39,153 nucleotides of DNA. It comes from Planctomycetota bacterium (GTDB lineage Bacteria; Planctomycetota; UBA1135; UBA2386). The translations under genes were made by a program, and so were the position numbers. The notes under the pieces are model-generated. The model was not told where the DNA came from, made no database searches, and worked only from the letters and a program-made list of their open reading frames with translations. Numbering within the stretch: the first letter of the stretch is position 1; the number at the start of each line of letters is the position of its first letter. This document shows positions 1-7,460 of the stretch, piece after piece. Location: positions 1-39,153 of the forward strand of contig JADZDL010000052.1 in the NCBI GenBank assembly GCA_020851075.1. Direction: 5' to 3'.

Positions 1-299
1 GCATGCTGTTCCGCATGCTGTTCTCGGTGCCGTTCCGCGATCCGGAGACGGGCTTCAAGTTCTTCCGGCGCGAGAAGATCCTGCCGGTGGCGCTGCAGAC
101 GCGCGACAAGGCGTGGTTCTGGGACAGTGAGATCATGGTGCTCGCGCACCAGGCCGGGTTGCACCTCGTCGAAGTACCCTGCCGCTTCGAACGACGCGCC
201 GACAAACAATCGACGGTGCGCATCGTGCGCGATGTGTTTCGCTACCTGCTCGCGATCCGCGCCTTCCGGAAGCGCATGCGCGCGCAGAAGTCCACCTGA
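1..299 (+). CDS. Family 2 glycosyltransferase, C-terminal part (partial)
   Basis: The frame is open at the left edge, so the N-terminal catalytic half lies outside the window. What remains resembles the C-terminal end of dolichol/polyprenol-phosphate sugar transferases of GT2: a short hydrophobic LFRMLFSVPF segment, the FRDPETGFKFFRRE motif typical of the D-x-x-x-GF signature, and WFWDSEIMVLAHQAGL ending in an EVP motif. Such enzymes move a sugar from a nucleotide donor to a lipid phosphate at the inner membrane. No C-terminal membrane helices follow; the protein ends in a basic tail (FRKRMRAQKST). It converges on the DUF4279-like gene with only 6 bases between the stops. The ATG at position 3 is probably internal, because the GT-A nucleotide-binding region would otherwise be missing. 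Confidence 0.8.
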   Translation, partial: MLFRMLFSVPFRDPETGFKFFRREKILPVALQTRDKAWFWDSEIMVLAHQAGLHLVEVPCRFERRADKQSTVRIVRDVFRYLLAIRAFRKRMRAQKST

Positions 300-305
300 T
301 CGCGA

Positions 306-938
306 TCAGTCCGCGAGCAGTTTCAGGTCGAGTTGTAGAGACAGCCCAACGAGGTCCTCGAGCACGAGAGGCTCGAGCGCAAAGCCACCCATCTGCTCGA
401 GGCAGCCGCGCAACTCGACGGTGAGACCGGCCCACGTGACTCCGGGCAACCGCAACACCTCGCGCCACCCAGGGCGCCCGCGCAGCACCGACAGCAGCTC
501 GGCGACCTTCTCCTCGGGCCAATGAAAACCGCGCGGCATGACTTCGTGGATCCACAACCCTTCGTCGCGCACCCGCCGACTGTGTGGCCCGCTCTCACCT
601 TTGGCAAACGCGCGCAGAGGCACGAGGTCGAGCAAACGCGTGATCTCCGGCGGGCTCGCCCCGTCGAGCACGAGGCGCAGGGCGACCACGGTGCCCGGCA
701 CGATCTCGTGGTCGCGTTCTTCCCACTGACCGGCGATGCGGCGCCAGTGCACGCGCACGAAGAAGGACTCCGGCGACAACCGGTACGAGGACACCCCGCG
801 CTCCCCATCCTGCTGCTGCGCACCGGGCGCCACATGGCCCCAGGCGGGCACGCGCAGCAGCAACCGCCGCAACACGTCACTGCGACTGCAACGCAAACGC
901 AGCAGCGGCAGGTGCGGCAGTTCGGCGAGCGTCGTCAC
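306..938 (-). CDS. DUF4279-like hypothetical protein downstream of Pus10
   Basis: A 210-residue soluble protein of unproven function. The middle (VALRLVLDGASPPEITRLL followed by FAKGES and a GLW motif) and the C-terminal helix-strand pattern (ELLSVLRGRPGW, then a VELRG strand) resemble DUF4279 proteins, which I recognise only by pattern. The start is GTG at 938, directly after the TAG of the upstream pus10 gene and in the same reading frame. A GGAG sequence 6 bases before the GTG argues for independent initiation rather than readthrough. The tight linkage implies co-translation with the pseudouridine synthase, but no role in tRNA modification can be read from the sequence. Confidence 0.75.
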   Translation of the reverse strand: MTTLAELPHLPLLRLRCSRSDVLRRLLLRVPAWGHVAPGAQQQDGERGVSSYRLSPESFFVRVHWRRIAGQWEERDHEIVPGTVVALRLVLDGASPPEITRLLDLVPLRAFAKGESGPHSRRVRDEGLWIHEVMPRGFHWPEEKVAELLSVLRGRPGWREVLRLPGVTWAGLTVELRGCLEQMGGFALEPLVLEDLVGLSLQLDLKLLAD

Positions 939-1784
939 CTAGGACTCCGGCTTTGGCGCGGGCTCCTTCGGCAGGCGCGGCCCCTCGATATCGTCCGTCA
1001 GGATCTCCTCGACGTCGAGCACGGCGCAGCGGCAACCGACCCCGAGCAACGCCGTCAGCGACGGCTCGGTGCGGCCTTCATCCCCGGAGATCCACTCCTT
1101 CACGTAGGTGCCGTGCTGGCACACGACGCGCAGCGTGAGGGCGCCTTCGTTGCCCGGCGTGAGATCGAGCACGCGCAGCGAACGTTCGCGATCGAGATCG
1201 GCGCGGCGATGCGCGACGCGCTGCGGCGTACGCTGCACGATCTTGCCCGCAAACTCGCGCGCCGCGGCCAGACGCTCGGGCGCCACCACTCCGTCGATGG
1301 CGACCTCGGCGCGGTAGATCTTGTCGAAGTGCGTTTCCTTCCAGTAGGCGACGCGTTGTTTGCTCACGCGCACGAACGGCTGCAGTTCGATCGCCCCTTC
1401 GGCCCGCGCCACGATCTCGAGGCGCAACGCTTCGAGATCGATGTCGGGATTGCGCGCGCCGACCACCTCGTAGATGAACGGCCGGCCGTGGCCGAGCATG
1501 AGCACGTCGATGTCCTCGCGCCCAGCACCGTGGAAGCGACCTTCCTTGGCCTGCATCGTCGGCAACAGCCGGCGCCCGATCAGCTCCTGCACGGACTCGC
1601 GCGTGAGTTTGCCAAAGCCGCCGCACGGCTCACAACCCTGGCGTCGCCGCCGATCGCCCTTGCACTTCGGGCAGTAGAAGATCGTCTGCGGCAGGCCGCG
1701 GCGCAGTTTGCGGTACCGCGACTCGAGCCAGAGGTTGGTGCGCGCGCCACCAGGCGGCAGCGGATTCGGGACCGTATCGGACAT
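939..1784 (-). CDS. pus10: Pus10-type tRNA pseudouridine synthase lacking the THUMP region
   Basis: At 281 residues this is a compact relative of Pus10, the archaeal/eukaryotic enzyme that makes pseudouridine 54/55 in the tRNA T-loop. Landmarks in order: RYRKLRRGLPQT (24-35), a CPKC...CEPC zinc-like pair (Cys 38, 41, 51, 54), the FHGAGREDIDVLMLGHGRPF block (85-104) carrying the catalytic Asp motif GREDxD, and near the C terminus GTYVKEWISGDEGRTEPS, the late Pus10 signature. Archaeal proteins have roughly 100-200 residues with a THUMP-type RNA-binding region before RYRKL; here only about 20 residues precede it. The ATG at 1784 was chosen because upstream codons read as low-complexity Ser/Arg-rich sequence running into the neighbouring gene; no good Shine-Dalgarno precedes it. 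The protein ends with a Pro-rich tail and its TAG abuts the GTG of the next gene. Bacteria normally use TruB for position 55, so this gene is notable. Confidence 0.88.
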   Translation of the reverse strand: MSDTVPNPLPPGGARTNLWLESRYRKLRRGLPQTIFYCPKCKGDRRRRQGCEPCGGFGKLTRESVQELIGRRLLPTMQAKEGRFHGAGREDIDVLMLGHGRPFIYEVVGARNPDIDLEALRLEIVARAEGAIELQPFVRVSKQRVAYWKETHFDKIYRAEVAIDGVVAPERLAAAREFAGKIVQRTPQRVAHRRADLDRERSLRVLDLTPGNEGALTLRVVCQHGTYVKEWISGDEGRTEPSLTALLGVGCRCAVLDVEEILTDDIEGPRLPKEPAPKPES

Positions 1785-1819
1785 GGGCCCGGCATGAAAC
1801 CAAGCCGCCCCGACTCCTG

Positions 1820-1840
1820 GCAAGCGGAAGCCGGGCTTGC
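1820..1840 (-). terminator. Possible weak terminator hairpin between the receiver gene and pus10
   Basis: A GCAAGC/GCTTGC inverted repeat (6-bp arms, 9-base loop that itself contains complementary bases) lies 15 bases past the stop of the receiver gene. There is no T-run, so it may be an RNA processing or attenuation element rather than a true terminator. Confidence 0.25.
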
Positions 1841-1854
1841 TGCAGGTTCCGGGC

Positions 1855-2286
1855 TCAGTTTCCTGGGGAACCCGCGGGGCTCGGCTTGCGGCCGCCCTTG
1901 CGCGCGGGCGCGTTCTGGCGCTCGGTCCGTCGCTCGAGGAAGCGCCCGAGCAGGCCGAAGAACTCCTTCGCATCGACGGGCGTCTGCAGGAACGAGTGGA
2001 TGTTGTACTTGCTCTTGTCCTTGGCCATGTCCTTCACGTTCTTCGACGCCGTGAGCACAAACAGCTCACTCGTGGTGTCGAACGAGCGCAGGTGGTGCAG
2101 CAGCTTCGTGGTCTCCTTCTGGCGCGGATCCACGCCGAGGAAGATGGCATCAAAGTGGCGCCCGCGCACCTCGTTGATGCCCGCGTAGCCCGACCCCACG
2201 GTGACATGGAACTCAGGGAACTGCTGCAGACCGACCTTCACCTGGTCGCGCACCAACGGATCCTTCTCGACGAGCAGAACTTCCAT
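1855..2286 (-). CDS. Degenerate CheY-like receiver protein (pseudo-receiver)
   Basis: A 143-residue stand-alone receiver fold followed by a basic tail (ERRTERQNAPARKGGRKPSP). The alternating strands and helices of CheY are clear: MEVLLVEKD (1-9), FDAIFLGVDP (46-54), ELFVLTAS (74-81) and SFLQTPVDAKEFF (98-110). However, the Asp that normally accepts phosphate is Gly51 (FLGV instead of LLDV) and the conserved Lys of the KP motif is Thr102 (QTPVD). Thr79 is kept. The protein therefore probably cannot be phosphorylated in the usual way and may act through protein or nucleic-acid contact via its basic tail. The start was put at 2286 because the receiver begins there; 16 more codons are open upstream. 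It lies 70 bases before pus10 on the same strand and is divergent from the RNase HII-like gene. Confidence 0.8.
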   Translation of the reverse strand: MEVLLVEKDPLVRDQVKVGLQQFPEFHVTVGSGYAGINEVRGRHFDAIFLGVDPRQKETTKLLHHLRSFDTTSELFVLTASKNVKDMAKDKSKYNIHSFLQTPVDAKEFFGLLGRFLERRTERQNAPARKGGRKPSPAGSPGN

Positions 2287-2392
2287 GCGCGGTCTATCGG
2301 CACAAGGGCCGGGACCGTTGCGCGGCTTCGGCAACCGACCATGCTAGCGAAGCTTGACAAGCGCCCCGCCGATGCGGTGTCGTGTCCGCGCG

Positions 2393-3358
2393 ATGAACTT
2401 CCTCGCTGGCGTCGATGAAGCCGGGCTCGGCCCGATCCTCGGCCCCCTCGTGGTCGCCGGCATCGCCATGTCCGGCCCCGAAGGCACCGACCCCTGGAAG
2501 GTGCTCACGAAGCTGGTCAGCAAGCAGAAGTACCAGAAGGGCAAGGTGCGCGTCGCCGACAGCAAGAAGGTGAACCAGGGCCCCCACGGGCTGCAGCGCC
2601 TCGAAGAGACCGCGCTCGTGTTCTGGACCGCCATGCACGGCGAACTGCCCGCGACGATCGGCGACTGGCTGCAGAAGCTCGGCGCGAACCTCGACCTGCT
2701 GCAGCGCTGCCCGTGGTACGAAGACCTGTCGATGACGCTGCCGCGCGCCGCCGACGCCGACTGGATCCAATTGCACGCCGAACTCGTCGCGCGCGCGCTG
2801 CGCAAAGCCGAGGTCACGCTGCTCGATATCGCGGTGCGCCCCGTCGACGTCGAGGAATGGAACGGGCTGATCGCCGACACCGACAACAAGAGCCGCGCGC
2901 ACTTCCACGCCTACGCCGAAGTGATCGGCCGCATCCTGCTGCGCCTGCCCGCCCAGTTCGAACGCGGCGAGAGTGGCCATCTGGTCGCCGACCGCTGCGG
3001 CGGTCGCATGCACTACGCCGGGGACCTGCGCAACCTGCGGCCAGATGCCCGGGTAGAAACCCTCCAGGAAGAACCCGCGTTGTCCTCCTACCGCCTGCAC
3101 ACGGCGGCCGGCGCCGTGCAGATCACCTTCGCCGAGAAGGGCGAGGATCGCGCCTTCCCGACCGCGCTGGCGAGCTGCTTTGCCAAATACTTGCGCGAGA
3201 TCATGGTCGAGGTGCTCAACCAGTGGTTCTGCGCCCGCGTCCCGGGTCTGCAGCCCACGGCGGGCTACTACACGGACGGGCACCGGTTCCTCGGCGACCT
3301 GGAGCCCCACCTCGAAACGCTGGCCTTGCCGCGACATCGCCTGGTCCGCGTTCGCTGA
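2393..3358 (+). CDS. Divergent RNase HII-like protein
   Basis: A 321-residue protein starting with GVDEAGLGPILGPLVVAG (6-23), the signature of type 2 RNases H (usually GVDEAGRGPLAGPV), followed by VADSKKV (54-60), matching the second catalytic block. Further candidate catalytic positions are Asp200 (LVADRCGG) and a late SCFAKYLREI segment (261-270) corresponding to the ASILAKVxRD block, with Glu269 where RNase HII has Asp. RNase HII removes ribonucleotides from RNA-DNA hybrids; whether this relative keeps that activity is uncertain because it is about 100 residues longer and the Arg of GRG is Leu. The ATG at 2393 is used because the nuclease fold starts directly after it. No Shine-Dalgarno is visible, fitting a short-leader start. 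An RNase HI gene lies 1.2 kb downstream on the other strand. Confidence 0.72.
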   Translation: MNFLAGVDEAGLGPILGPLVVAGIAMSGPEGTDPWKVLTKLVSKQKYQKGKVRVADSKKVNQGPHGLQRLEETALVFWTAMHGELPATIGDWLQKLGANLDLLQRCPWYEDLSMTLPRAADADWIQLHAELVARALRKAEVTLLDIAVRPVDVEEWNGLIADTDNKSRAHFHAYAEVIGRILLRLPAQFERGESGHLVADRCGGRMHYAGDLRNLRPDARVETLQEEPALSSYRLHTAAGAVQITFAEKGEDRAFPTALASCFAKYLREIMVEVLNQWFCARVPGLQPTAGYYTDGHRFLGDLEPHLETLALPRHRLVRVR

Positions 3359-3372
3359 CGGCCTCGGCACGC

Positions 3373-3378
3373 TACACT
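3373..3378 (+). promoter_or_regulatory. Candidate -10 element (TACACT) of the LamG protein gene
   Basis: CGCTACACTC stands 28 bases before the ATG at 3407. The same GCTACACT/CCTACACT word precedes valS and the RRM gene. No convincing -35 box is present at the proper spacing, so this call rests on recurrence and position. Confidence 0.4.
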
Positions 3379-3406
3379 CAGCGGCTTCCACGACTGCCCG
3401 TCTCCC

Positions 3407-4561
3407 ATGCGTACACTCAAGTCCCTCGTCGTTGCGTTCGCCCTCGCCGGCGCCGCAGTTTCCCAGAACCAGGCCATCCAACTCACCACCGGTGTCGATG
3501 GCGGCGTCGACTACGCGTACGACCCGCTCATGTTGCCGGCGACCGGCATCACGGTCGAAGCCTGGGTCACGTTCGATGATTCGACGGTCCCGACGGGCTT
3601 CTACTACTGGCCGACGGTCGCGCGCCAGAACGTGAATCCCAACCAGGAGAGCTGGAACCTGCGCGTGAGCTCGGGGAACGCGGGCGCGCGCTCGCTGCAG
3701 TTCATCATCCGTACGACGGCGAACGCGCTCTACAGCGCGACCTACAACTTCGCGGCGGGTGAGTTCCTGCAGCCGACGCACCTCGCCGGCACGTTCGACG
3801 GCCAGACCATCCGCATCCACAAGAACGGCGTGCAGGTCGCGACTTACGTGATCCCCGGCACCTACGCGCTGAACAACCTCGGTGGCACGCTGCGCGTCGG
3901 CAACGGCGACCCCGTGGCGCCGGGCCGCGAAGCGTGGAACGGCACCATCGACGAACTGCGCGTCTGGCCGATGGCGCGCACGGCTGGCGAGATCGCCGCG
4001 TCCATGGGCCAGGAACTCGCCGGCATGCCCGGCGGCGTGCTCGCATTCCACATGAACGGCACCTACGACGAGACCGACCACAATCTCGTCGGATCGACCT
4101 TCGGCACGATCGGCTTCGTGCCGAGCCAGGCTGCACTCACGAGTCTCGCCCCGCTGACGTTCCAACAAGGCGCGGCGACGACCACCTGCACGCGCATTCC
4201 GGAGCTCACGCTCGGCTCCGCGCCGACGCTCGGCAATGCCGACTTCAGCCTCTATTGCGTGCGTGGCCCGCTGCCGGCGAACGCCAACCTGGGCGTCGTC
4301 ATCGCCGCGTTCGGCGCCGCGCCGGGCAGCCAGCCGCCGTTCTTTGGCGTGAACCTCGCGTTCGATATCAACACGGTGGTCGCCCAGAGTTTGCTGCTGC
4401 CGGCGACGACGCTGCTCGGCAACGCGCGCTTCCAGCTGCCGCTGCCCAGCGACCCGAGCTTTACCGGCGTCGGTTTCCTGTTCCAATTCGGCTTCCAGGA
4501 CGCGGCATGCGGCCCGCAGGGCTTCACGGCCAGCAACGGCCTGCTGTTCCTCATGCAGTAG
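3407..4561 (+). CDS. Secreted LamG/concanavalin-like protein with C-terminal beta domain
   Basis: A 384-residue exported protein. Residues 1-19 form a signal peptide (MRTLKSLVVAFALAGAAVSQ). Residues about 25-205 form a LamG/concanavalin-A-like jelly roll: GITVEAWVTF, HLAGTFDGQTIRIHKNGVQV, LRVGNGD and WNGTIDELRVWPMART are the diagnostic strands. Such domains bind sugars or proteins outside the cell. After a linker, residues about 250-384 form a second beta-rich domain (LGSAPTLGNADFSLY through SDPSFTGVGFLFQFGFQD) of a sort I associate with C-terminal modules on planctomycete secreted proteins, from memory and not verified. No catalytic residues are recognised. The gene stands alone between the RNase HII-like gene and a convergent rnhA. 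Confidence 0.8.
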   Translation: MRTLKSLVVAFALAGAAVSQNQAIQLTTGVDGGVDYAYDPLMLPATGITVEAWVTFDDSTVPTGFYYWPTVARQNVNPNQESWNLRVSSGNAGARSLQFIIRTTANALYSATYNFAAGEFLQPTHLAGTFDGQTIRIHKNGVQVATYVIPGTYALNNLGGTLRVGNGDPVAPGREAWNGTIDELRVWPMARTAGEIAASMGQELAGMPGGVLAFHMNGTYDETDHNLVGSTFGTIGFVPSQAALTSLAPLTFQQGAATTTCTRIPELTLGSAPTLGNADFSLYCVRGPLPANANLGVVIAAFGAAPGSQPPFFGVNLAFDINTVVAQSLLLPATTLLGNARFQLPLPSDPSFTGVGFLFQFGFQDAACGPQGFTASNGLLFLMQ

Positions 4562-4609
4562 CATGCTGGAACCCCAGCTGGGCTAGTCCACGGGGCTACT
4601 GGGGCGGGG

Positions 4610-5083
4610 CTACTCGGGCTCGAACCCTTCGTCCTCGAGTAGCGCTCCCGAGTTGGCCGCCGCCACGGCGAGCTGGTCACACCGTTCGTTCTCGACGTCC
4701 CCGGTGTGACCGCGTACCCAGCGCCAATCGACCTCGTGCTCGCCGAGCGCCTTCAGCATGCGCTGCCAGAGGTCCTGGTTCTTCACGGGCTTCTTGCCCG
4801 CGGTGCGCCACCCGCGCTTCTGCCAGTTGTCGAGCCAGCCGTCGGCCATGGCCTTCACGACATACTGTGAATCCGACCACAGCGTCACCTTGCAGGGGCG
4901 CGTGAGCGCTTCGAGCCCGGCGATCGCCCCGAGCAGCTCCATGCGGTTGTTCGTGGTCAGCCGATAGCCGACCGACAACTCCTTGCGGTGCTTGCCGGCG
5001 AGCAGCACGGTGCCATACCCGCCGCGGCCCGGATTGCCGAGGCAGGCACCGTCGCTGTAGATCGTCACGGCTTGCTTCGTCAT
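4610..5083 (-). CDS. rnhA: Ribonuclease HI
   Basis: A 157-residue RNase HI, which cuts the RNA strand of RNA-DNA hybrids (R-loops, Okazaki primers). All catalytic residues are visible in the usual order and spacing: Asp11 ([11 protein letters not shown]), Glu49 (NNRMELLGA), Asp71 (LWSDSQYV), His126 (VRGHTGD) and Asp136 (ERCDQLA), only one or two residues off the Escherichia coli numbering. The basic handle region ([21 protein letters not shown]) is also present. The start at 5083 is supported by a purine-rich GAAGGGGG directly upstream and by alignment of the first strand; an open extension of 78 codons upstream is not conserved-looking. It is convergent with the LamG gene (48 bases apart) and divergent from the GT2 gene. 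Confidence 0.95.
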   Translation of the reverse strand: MTKQAVTIYSDGACLGNPGRGGYGTVLLAGKHRKELSVGYRLTTNNRMELLGAIAGLEALTRPCKVTLWSDSQYVVKAMADGWLDNWQKRGWRTAGKKPVKNQDLWQRMLKALGEHEVDWRWVRGHTGDVENERCDQLAVAAANSGALLEDEGFEPE

Positions 5084-5310
5084 CCCCCTTCCGAATAGCC
5101 GACCAGGGTTCTCCCGACAACACTCTGGCTTCCCCCCCAGCGCTCCGGTAATCCGTCCCGCCCTTTCCCCTTCCTGGACCGCCGCACCGCCGATGCCACG
5201 GACGGCTGCCGCCCAGGCATCCGGATCCACGCCCGTCATGGCGGACCGCACGGCCCAGGTGGGATAGGCTCTACCGAACGTCCCGCGCGCCCTTTCCGCC
5301 CGTCCTCTCG

Positions 5311-6315
5311 ATGCCACCGCTGATCTCCGTTGTCATTCCGGTTCGCAACGGCCGGACCACGATCGGCAGGTGCCTCGAAGCGGCCTTCGCATCGGACTTC
5401 CCGGATTTTGAGGTCGTCGTCGCCGACGACGGTTCGACCGATGACACCGTGCGCCTCATCGAAGGTTTCCCGAAGGCGAAGCTCATCAAGCTCGTGCAGC
5501 ACAAAGGTGCCGCCGGGGCGCGCAACGCAGGTGCCGCAGCGGCAAGTGGCGAGATCCTGTTCTTCATCGACGCCGACTGCCTGCTGCAGCCCGACGCGAT
5601 CCGCAACGCCGCGATGGCCATGGCAGGAGCCGATCCAAACAAGGTCATCGGTGGCACCTATACGCTGGCGGCTCCGGGCGAGAGCTTCTATGGCAAGTTT
5701 CAATCCGCGTTCATCCACCACAGCGAGACCAAGTACCCGGGCAACCCCGACTACATCGCCTCGCACGCCCTGGTGATCCGGGCCGCCACATTCCGCGCTT
5801 CGGGTGGCTTCCCGGAGCAGTTCATGCCGATCATCGAGGACGTGGAATACGCCCACCGCCTGCGCCGCACGAACCACCAGCTGGTCATGGACCCGCGCAT
5901 CCTCGTGCGCCACGTCTTCAACTTCACGCTGCGCCGGTCGCTGCGCAACGCGTTCCGCAAGTCGCGCTTCTGGACGCGCTATTCGCTGCACAACCAGGAC
6001 GTCTTCACGGATTCGGGCACGGCCTCCTTCGAACTCAAAGCCGCCACGGCAACGCTCGGGGCGACCCTGCTCCTGCTCAGCCTCTGGCTGCTCGTCGGCG
6101 ACTTCTTCGGCGGTTCCTACTGGCTCTGGCCCCTGCCGATCCTGTGGGCCGGAAACCTCATCATTTCGTGGGGCCTTCTTCGCGCCTTCTATCGCGCCGG
6201 TGGAATAGGCCTCCTGTTACCCTGCCTGCTGTACTATCTCGCCGTCTATCCGCTGCCCGTTGGCCTTGGCGCCGTCGTCGGCATCCTCGAATACCCTCGC
6301 AAGGGAGTCCAGTAG
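5311..6315 (+). CDS. Family 2 glycosyltransferase with C-terminal membrane helices
   Basis: A 334-residue GT-A fold inverting glycosyltransferase. Motifs: [10 protein letters not shown] (5-14), [12 protein letters not shown] (35-46), GAAGARNAG (67-75) and the metal/nucleotide-binding DAD (FFIDADC, 85-90); an acceptor-side ED pair occurs in [14 protein letters not shown]. From about residue 230 there are three or four hydrophobic segments ([49 protein letters not shown]), so it is a membrane-anchored enzyme transferring a sugar to a cell-envelope acceptor. Its TAG overlaps the GTG start of the radical SAM gene by one base, with AAGGGAG inside its last codons as ribosome-binding site, so the two proteins should be made together. 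Donor and acceptor cannot be told. Confidence 0.88.
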   Translation: MPPLISVVIPVRNGRTTIGRCLEAAFASDFPDFEVVVADDGSTDDTVRLIEGFPKAKLIKLVQHKGAAGARNAGAAAASGEILFFIDADCLLQPDAIRNAAMAMAGADPNKVIGGTYTLAAPGESFYGKFQSAFIHHSETKYPGNPDYIASHALVIRAATFRASGGFPEQFMPIIEDVEYAHRLRRTNHQLVMDPRILVRHVFNFTLRRSLRNAFRKSRFWTRYSLHNQDVFTDSGTASFELKAATATLGATLLLLSLWLLVGDFFGGSYWLWPLPILWAGNLIISWGLLRAFYRAGGIGLLLPCLLYYLAVYPLPVGLGAVVGILEYPRKGVQ

Positions 6316-7439
6316 TGTCCTTCTCGCCGCTGCGCCACGTCGACTCGATCTTCTGGAAGCGCAAGCCCGTCCACGTGACGTTCTTCGTGACGAAGATCTG
6401 CAATGCGGCCTGCCCGTTCTGCTTCTACATCTGGCGCGAGGACGGCCCCGCTCCGGGGGAACTCACGCTGCCCGAGATCGAGAAGGTCGCCGACTCGCTG
6501 CCCAACCTGCTGTGGCTCGCGTTCTCCGGCGGCGAGATCTTCGTGCGCAAGGACTTCCCCGAGATCGTCGAGGCGTTCTACAAGCGCAACAAGCCCGTCG
6601 TGATGCTGTTCCCGACCAACGGCATCATGACCGAACGCATCGTGCAGGTGATGCGTCGCCTCTGCAAGTCGTGCCCGGAGAGTCGGCTCGTCACCAAGAT
6701 CTCGCTCGACGGCCCGCCCGACTACCACGACAAGATGCGCGTCGTGAAGGGTTGCTACGAGAAGGCGATGAAGACCTACGAAGGCCTCGCCCCGCTGCTC
6801 GAGGAGTTTGAGAACTTCGACCTCGGCGTCAACACCGTGCTCTGCGAAGCCAACCAGGACATGGTCGACGGCTTCATCGACACGATCGCCGAGACGATGC
6901 CGAAGATCACCACGCACACGGTGTCGCTCGCGCGCGGCGACATGCCAAGCCCCGAGCTCAAGAACGTGCAGCTCGACAAGTACAAAGCGGCCGTGCTCAA
7001 GCTCGAAGACCGCGTGAAGAACGGCAAGCTGCCCGTCTACCGCTTCCCGGGCGGCAAGTGGAAAGCCGCGCAGGACATCGTGCAGCGCCAGCTCATCTTC
7101 GATACGGCCCAGCAGGAAAAGCGCCTGTCTAACTGCTACGCCGGCACCCTCAACCTCGTGCTCACCGCCAACGGCGACGTGCACCCGTGCGAGGAGTTCT
7201 CGATGCTGTTTGGCAACGTCAAGGACCACGATTTCGACATGACGAAGGTCGTGCAGACACCCCAGGCCAAACAAATCCTTGCCGACATCAAGGCTTGGAA
7301 GTGCCACTGCACGCACGAGTGCTTCATGATGACGAACACCTTGTTCAACCCGCGCATGATCCCGAAGATCGCGCGCGAGTACATGAAGCTGAAACCTGCG
7401 CCGACGGTGCAGGCAACGGGCAAGGCGAAAACGCCCTAG
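6315..7439 (+). CDS. Radical SAM enzyme with SPASM-like C-terminal cysteines
   Basis: A 374-residue radical SAM protein beginning with GTG at 6315 inside TAGTG. The SAM-cleaving [4Fe-4S] motif CxxxCxxC is CNAACPFC (29-36), followed by the GGE motif (FSGGEIF) and a KISLDGP strand. The C-terminal part carries further cysteines: one in NCYAGT (about 274), one in VHPCEEF (about 292) and a KCHCTHEC cluster (about 330-336), the pattern of SPASM/twitch domains that hold auxiliary clusters in peptide- or sugar-modifying enzymes. Coupling to the upstream membrane glycosyltransferase suggests action on an envelope glycan, lipid or small molecule; no precursor-peptide gene is visible. AAGGGAG lies 7 bases before the start. 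The frame extends upstream into the GT2 gene but those codons are a shadow. Confidence 0.88.
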   Translation: MSFSPLRHVDSIFWKRKPVHVTFFVTKICNAACPFCFYIWREDGPAPGELTLPEIEKVADSLPNLLWLAFSGGEIFVRKDFPEIVEAFYKRNKPVVMLFPTNGIMTERIVQVMRRLCKSCPESRLVTKISLDGPPDYHDKMRVVKGCYEKAMKTYEGLAPLLEEFENFDLGVNTVLCEANQDMVDGFIDTIAETMPKITTHTVSLARGDMPSPELKNVQLDKYKAAVLKLEDRVKNGKLPVYRFPGGKWKAAQDIVQRQLIFDTAQQEKRLSNCYAGTLNLVLTANGDVHPCEEFSMLFGNVKDHDFDMTKVVQTPQAKQILADIKAWKCHCTHECFMMTNTLFNPRMIPKIAREYMKLKPAPTVQATGKAKTP

Positions 7440-7460
7440 CCCCCGCCCGCACGGAACCGG

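Noticed and set aside
306..1784. Stop-codon recoding joining pus10 and the DUF4279-like gene
   Set aside because: A GTG with a properly spaced GGAG follows the TAG, so separate initiation explains the arrangement; kept only as a possibility.
2354..2359. TTGACA as the -35 of the RNase HII-like gene
   Set aside because: A perfect hexamer, but no acceptable -10 lies 15-19 bases downstream.
2294..4564. A 756-codon minus-strand open frame opposite the RNase HII-like and LamG genes
   Set aside because: Low-complexity Arg/Glu/Val composition and complete overlap with two genes having clear domains.
4573..4582. CCCAGCTGGG palindrome as a terminator of the LamG gene
   Set aside because: A 10-bp palindrome has no loop and no T-run follows.
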